From Clostridium fungisolvens (GTDB lineage: Bacteria; Bacillota; Clostridia; Clostridiales; Clostridiaceae), in assembly GCF_014193895.1 (NCBI RefSeq), contig NZ_BLZR01000001.1:62001-126000 (forward strand): a DNA stretch of 64,000 nucleotides. The letters are read 5' to 3'. Shown piece after piece: positions 61,908 to 64,000 of this stretch (position 1 is the first letter of the stretch; each line of letters begins with the position of its first letter). The position numbers and the translations under genes are program-made. Below the pieces are notes generated by a model. It was given only the letters and a program-made list of their open reading frames with translations, made no database searches and was not told the origin of the DNA.

Positions 61908-62258
61908 ATGGGTATACAAGATATCATAGAAGGCAAAAAAGAGTGGAGAGCTCACGTGGCACGTGTCAAAGCGCTTCCAAAAGATTATCAGATTGTTTAT
62001 AAAGAAATTCAAAAATATCTTTTTAAGGTGGGGCCTGTTGAACTAACCGACGGCATAGGGTTACTCTCTGGAATCATCGATCTTTTTGAAGAGGGTGCAT
62101 CTTTTGGAAAAGACGTTCTCGAAGTAACAGGAAGTGATGTAGCAGCTTTCTGCGACGAACTAATTAAAGATTCAAAAACTTACGCTGACATCTACCAAGA
62201 ATCTGTTGACCAAAAAGTTAGCAAGGCCATGAAAAAGGCTACGGATAAAACAAAGTAA
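61908..62258 (+). CDS. DUF1048 protein (second)
   Basis: 116 aa, paralogue of the preceding gene with the same layout: VKALPKDYQIVYKEIQKYLF, GIGLLSGIIDLFEEGASFGK, TGSDVAAFCDELIKD. It has a more basic C-terminus (KAMKKATDKTK). AGGAGG precedes the ATG. The two may form a heteromer, by inference from pairing only. Confidence 0.88.
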   Translation: MGIQDIIEGKKEWRAHVARVKALPKDYQIVYKEIQKYLFKVGPVELTDGIGLLSGIIDLFEEGASFGKDVLEVTGSDVAAFCDELIKDSKTYADIYQESVDQKVSKAMKKATDKTK

Positions 62259-62316
62259 ATTAGAAGCAAAATACTGTTTGTAGCATTTAAATTAGGTGGT
62301 GTTAAAGCACTGTGTT

Positions 62317-62390
62317 AAAATTAATTGGTTAATCATCCGACGCTTTAATGAGCTTACGCAAAGAATTAACTTAAACAATATTCTTAAACA
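62317..62390. repeat. MITE-like repeat family 2, copy 3 (internal deletion)
   Basis: AATTAATTGGTTAATCATCC ... CGCTTTAATGAGCTTACGCA ... AAGAATTAA matches the left arm of copies 1 and 2, then jumps directly to the right border CTTAAACAATATTCTTAAAC. The centre and most of the right arm are missing. Confidence 0.75.
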
Positions 62391-62414
62391 TATATCAAGT
62401 AAGGGGATGTTAGA

Positions 62415-62603
62415 ATGTGTGAATACCAGTGGATATTATGTCCGGTATGTGGCAACAAAACAAGGGTCAAGATAGGTGCTGATACAGTGCTTGAAAAATT
62501 TCCGCTATTTTGCCCTAAGTGTAAACAGGAAACAATAATCAATGTAAAGCAACTAAAGGTATCAGTTATTAAAGAGCCAGACGCTAAGACGCAGAGCCGA
62601 TAA
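62415..62603 (+). CDS. Cysteine-rich KTR-type small protein
   Basis: 62 aa. Two CPxC pairs (ILCPVCGNKTRVKIGADTVL, then FCPKCKQETIINVKQLKV) form a zinc-ribbon-like unit with the KTR motif. Family function unknown. AAGGGG precedes the ATG. The hairpin terminator after it overlaps its 3' end. Confidence 0.85.
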   Translation: MCEYQWILCPVCGNKTRVKIGADTVLEKFPLFCPKCKQETIINVKQLKVSVIKEPDAKTQSR

Positions 62604-62637
62604 CATGTGAGTGAAATCACAGTTATCGGCTCTTTTT
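62593..62637 (+). terminator. Terminator after the KTR gene
   Basis: GAGCCGATAAC/GTTATCGGCTC with T6. It separates the PadR operon from the ABC genes, which therefore need their own promoter. Confidence 0.9.
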
Positions 62638-62641
62638 TATA

Positions 62642-62706
62642 TGGAAAACTATAAGATTTTTGAGTTAGCTAAACATAGATATTTCAACAGGTTAGAAGTA
62701 TTTTAT
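62642..62706 (+). repeat. Degenerate repeat family 4, copy 3
   Basis: TGGAAAACTATAAGATTTTT ... GTTAGCTAAACATAGATATT ... GGTTAGAAGTATTTTAT, aligned with 23511-23576 and 56009-56071. It follows a terminator and precedes the ABC gene. Confidence 0.55.
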
Positions 62707-62784
62707 GATAACTACTCAAACTGCATTGAAAGGACTAGATGCAGACTTTAGTAAGGTTAATATATTATAGAGGGAGAAAAGGAA

Positions 62785-63546
62785 ATGAAGAAAAACATAA
62801 TAGAAATTAAAGGTATGAAAAAATCTTATAAAGATATACAAGTACTCAAGGGAGTAGATTTAGAAATAGAGCAAGGAGGGATCTTTGCACTACTAGGATC
62901 CAATGGAGCAGGAAAAACAACAATGATTAGAATCATGGCTACTTTACTTAAAGCAGATGCTGGAAGTGTTGTGATAGATGGTTTTGATATTGAAAAAAAT
63001 CCAGCAAACATTAGAAATTCTATCAGTCTTACTGGCCAGTTTGCTGCTATTGATGAAGTTTTGACAGGACGTGAAAATCTTGAAATGATAGCAAAGCTTA
63101 GACACCTTAAAAACCCAAAACAAGTAGCAGAAGAGTTAATTAATCGTTTTGGAATGTTAGAGGCAGCAGACCGCAGAGTGGGTACTTACTCTGGAGGCAT
63201 GAAAAGAAGAATTGATATAGCTATGAGTCTTGTGGGAAATCCAAAGATTATTTTCTTAGACGAGCCAACAACAGGTCTTGATCCAGAAGCCCGTTTAGAA
63301 GTTTGGAAGATTGTAAAAGAGTTATCGGATAGAGGAACTACAGTATTCTTAACAACTCAATACTTAGAGGAAGCAGAACAACTTGCAGATAAAATCGCTA
63401 TTCTTCATGGGGGGAAAATAATTGCCCTAGATACACTAGAAGGATTGAAAAAATTATTCCCACCTGCAAAAGTTGAATATGTTGAAAAACAGCCTACATT
63501 AGAAGAAATATTCCTAACAATCATTGGTAAAGGGGAGGAGAAATAA
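62785..63546 (+). CDS. ABC transporter ATP-binding protein, DrrA-like
   Basis: 253 aa. Walker A LLGSNGAGKTTMIRIMATLL, Q-loop TGQFAAIDEVLTGREN, signature YSGGMKRRIDIAMSL, Walker B IIFLDEPTTGLDPEAR, H-loop-like FLTTQYLEEAEQLAD. The DrrA group drives export of drugs or lipids. It is shorter than typical DrrA (about 300 aa) in the C-terminal region. GGGAG precedes the ATG. It is coupled to the permease, whose GTG follows immediately. Confidence 0.94.
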   Translation: MKKNIIEIKGMKKSYKDIQVLKGVDLEIEQGGIFALLGSNGAGKTTMIRIMATLLKADAGSVVIDGFDIEKNPANIRNSISLTGQFAAIDEVLTGRENLEMIAKLRHLKNPKQVAEELINRFGMLEAADRRVGTYSGGMKRRIDIAMSLVGNPKIIFLDEPTTGLDPEARLEVWKIVKELSDRGTTVFLTTQYLEEAEQLADKIAILHGGKIIALDTLEGLKKLFPPAKVEYVEKQPTLEEIFLTIIGKGEEK

Positions 63547-64000
63547 GTGGAATCTACAAATAGATATTTTTTAAAAGATATAAGTGTTATGTTTGGACGT
63601 TCTATGCGTCATATTTTTAGAAGTATGGATACAATTATTACAGTATGTATTACTCCAATTGCCATGATGTTATTATTCGTCTATGTATTTGGAGGTGCAA
63701 TTAAAACTGGTACAGAAAATTATGTTGATTATCTATTACCAGGAATAATGTTAATGACTATTGGTAGTGGTATTGCATATGTAGCTTACCGCTTGTTTAT
63801 AGATAAACAACATGGTATCTTTGAACGTTTCCACTCTATGCCTATAGCTCGTTCTACAGTATTATGGGGGCATGTATTAACTTCATTAATTTCTAATGGA
63901 ATTTCTGTAGTAGTGATTATACTTGTTGCGTTATTAATAGGTTTCCGTTCTTCGGCAGGAATGTTAGGGTGGCTCGCGGTTTTTGGGATTCTTGGGATAT
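63547..64000 (+). CDS. ABC-2 type permease, DrrB-like (5' part, cut by window end)
   Basis: The frame opens with GTG 63547 directly after the ATPase stop, behind GGGGAGGAG, and remains open to the window end (151 codons). It starts MESTNRYFLKDISVMFGRSM, then has hydrophobic segments (CITPIAMMLLFVYVFGGAI, LLPGIMLMTIGSGIAYVAY) and the conserved IFERFHSMPIARSTV. This is the membrane half of the exporter encoded with the DrrA-like ATPase. Confidence 0.92.
   Translation, partial: MESTNRYFLKDISVMFGRSMRHIFRSMDTIITVCITPIAMMLLFVYVFGGAIKTGTENYVDYLLPGIMLMTIGSGIAYVAYRLFIDKQHGIFERFHSMPIARSTVLWGHVLTSLISNGISVVVIILVALLIGFRSSAGMLGWLAVFGILGI

Overview
The window is low-GC (roughly 30 %) DNA from a Gram-positive, endospore-forming anaerobe, most likely Clostridium sensu stricto or a close relative. 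Support comes from the gerKA-KC-KB type germination operon, the rapZ-yvcK-whiA cluster, DUF1540 and SHOCT proteins, strong AGGAGG ribosome binding sites, a T-box riboswitch, a stand-alone archaeal-type AspRS and a HisZ-dependent short HisG. This is inferred from gene content, not from a species match.

Layout. 0-3 kb: uvrA. 3.5-11.4 kb: a histidine operon hisZ-G-D-C-B-H-A-F-I-E, complete except for a histidinol-phosphate phosphatase. 12-15.3 kb: FHA protein, SEDS protein and penicillin-binding protein. 15.4-19 kb: uvrC, a YcdX-like PHP hydrolase and murB. 19.1-22.9 kb: spore germinant receptor (A, C, B). 23.1-24.9 kb: a T-box leader with a second partial T-box, then archaeal-type aspS. 25.4-28.5 kb: rapZ-yvcK-whiA. 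29-31.5 kb: DUF4349 lipoprotein and a GalT-like protein. 31.7-38.6 kb: dnaE, pfkA, pyk. 39-44.6 kb: small SHOCT and DUF1540 genes, rlmCD-type methyltransferase, a damaged rubredoxin-CDGSH gene, an esterase and a DODA-type dioxygenase. 44.6-50 kb: an accessory island with an AraC remnant, an IS3 transposase remnant and a large horizontally acquired GH16 glucanase. 50.2-52.6 kb: an MDR oxidoreductase divergent from its probable TetR repressor. 52.8-54.9 kb: HD-GYP protein and a helical protein of unknown role. 55.1-61 kb: alpha-glucoside PTS locus (RpiR regulator, EIICB, GH4 6-phospho-glucosidase, EIIA, MFS). 61.1-64 kb: PadR, two DUF1048 proteins, a KTR protein and a DrrAB-like ABC exporter cut by the window end.

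Most genes are ordinary housekeeping genes. The unexplained structure is between them: at least four families of short dispersed repeats. (1) A hairpin of about 45 nt (CGCCTGCC paired with GGCAGATGCG) followed by an A-rich linker and an intrinsic terminator, in four clear and three diverged copies, all on the + strand and showing compensatory base changes. (2) A MITE-like element of about 190 bp with long imperfect inverted repeats, in three copies, one interrupted by a family-1 copy. (3) A palindrome of about 95 bp in three copies, one of them inside the his operon between hisB and hisH. (4) A degenerate repeat of about 65 bp starting TAGGAAA. No CRISPR array, rRNA, tRNA, intact transposon or prophage was seen. 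The best candidates for something undescribed are repeat family 1, the tandem T-box in which the second unit lacks Stem I, and the rubredoxin-CDGSH gene that has ACG where a start codon is expected plus an in-frame TAG.
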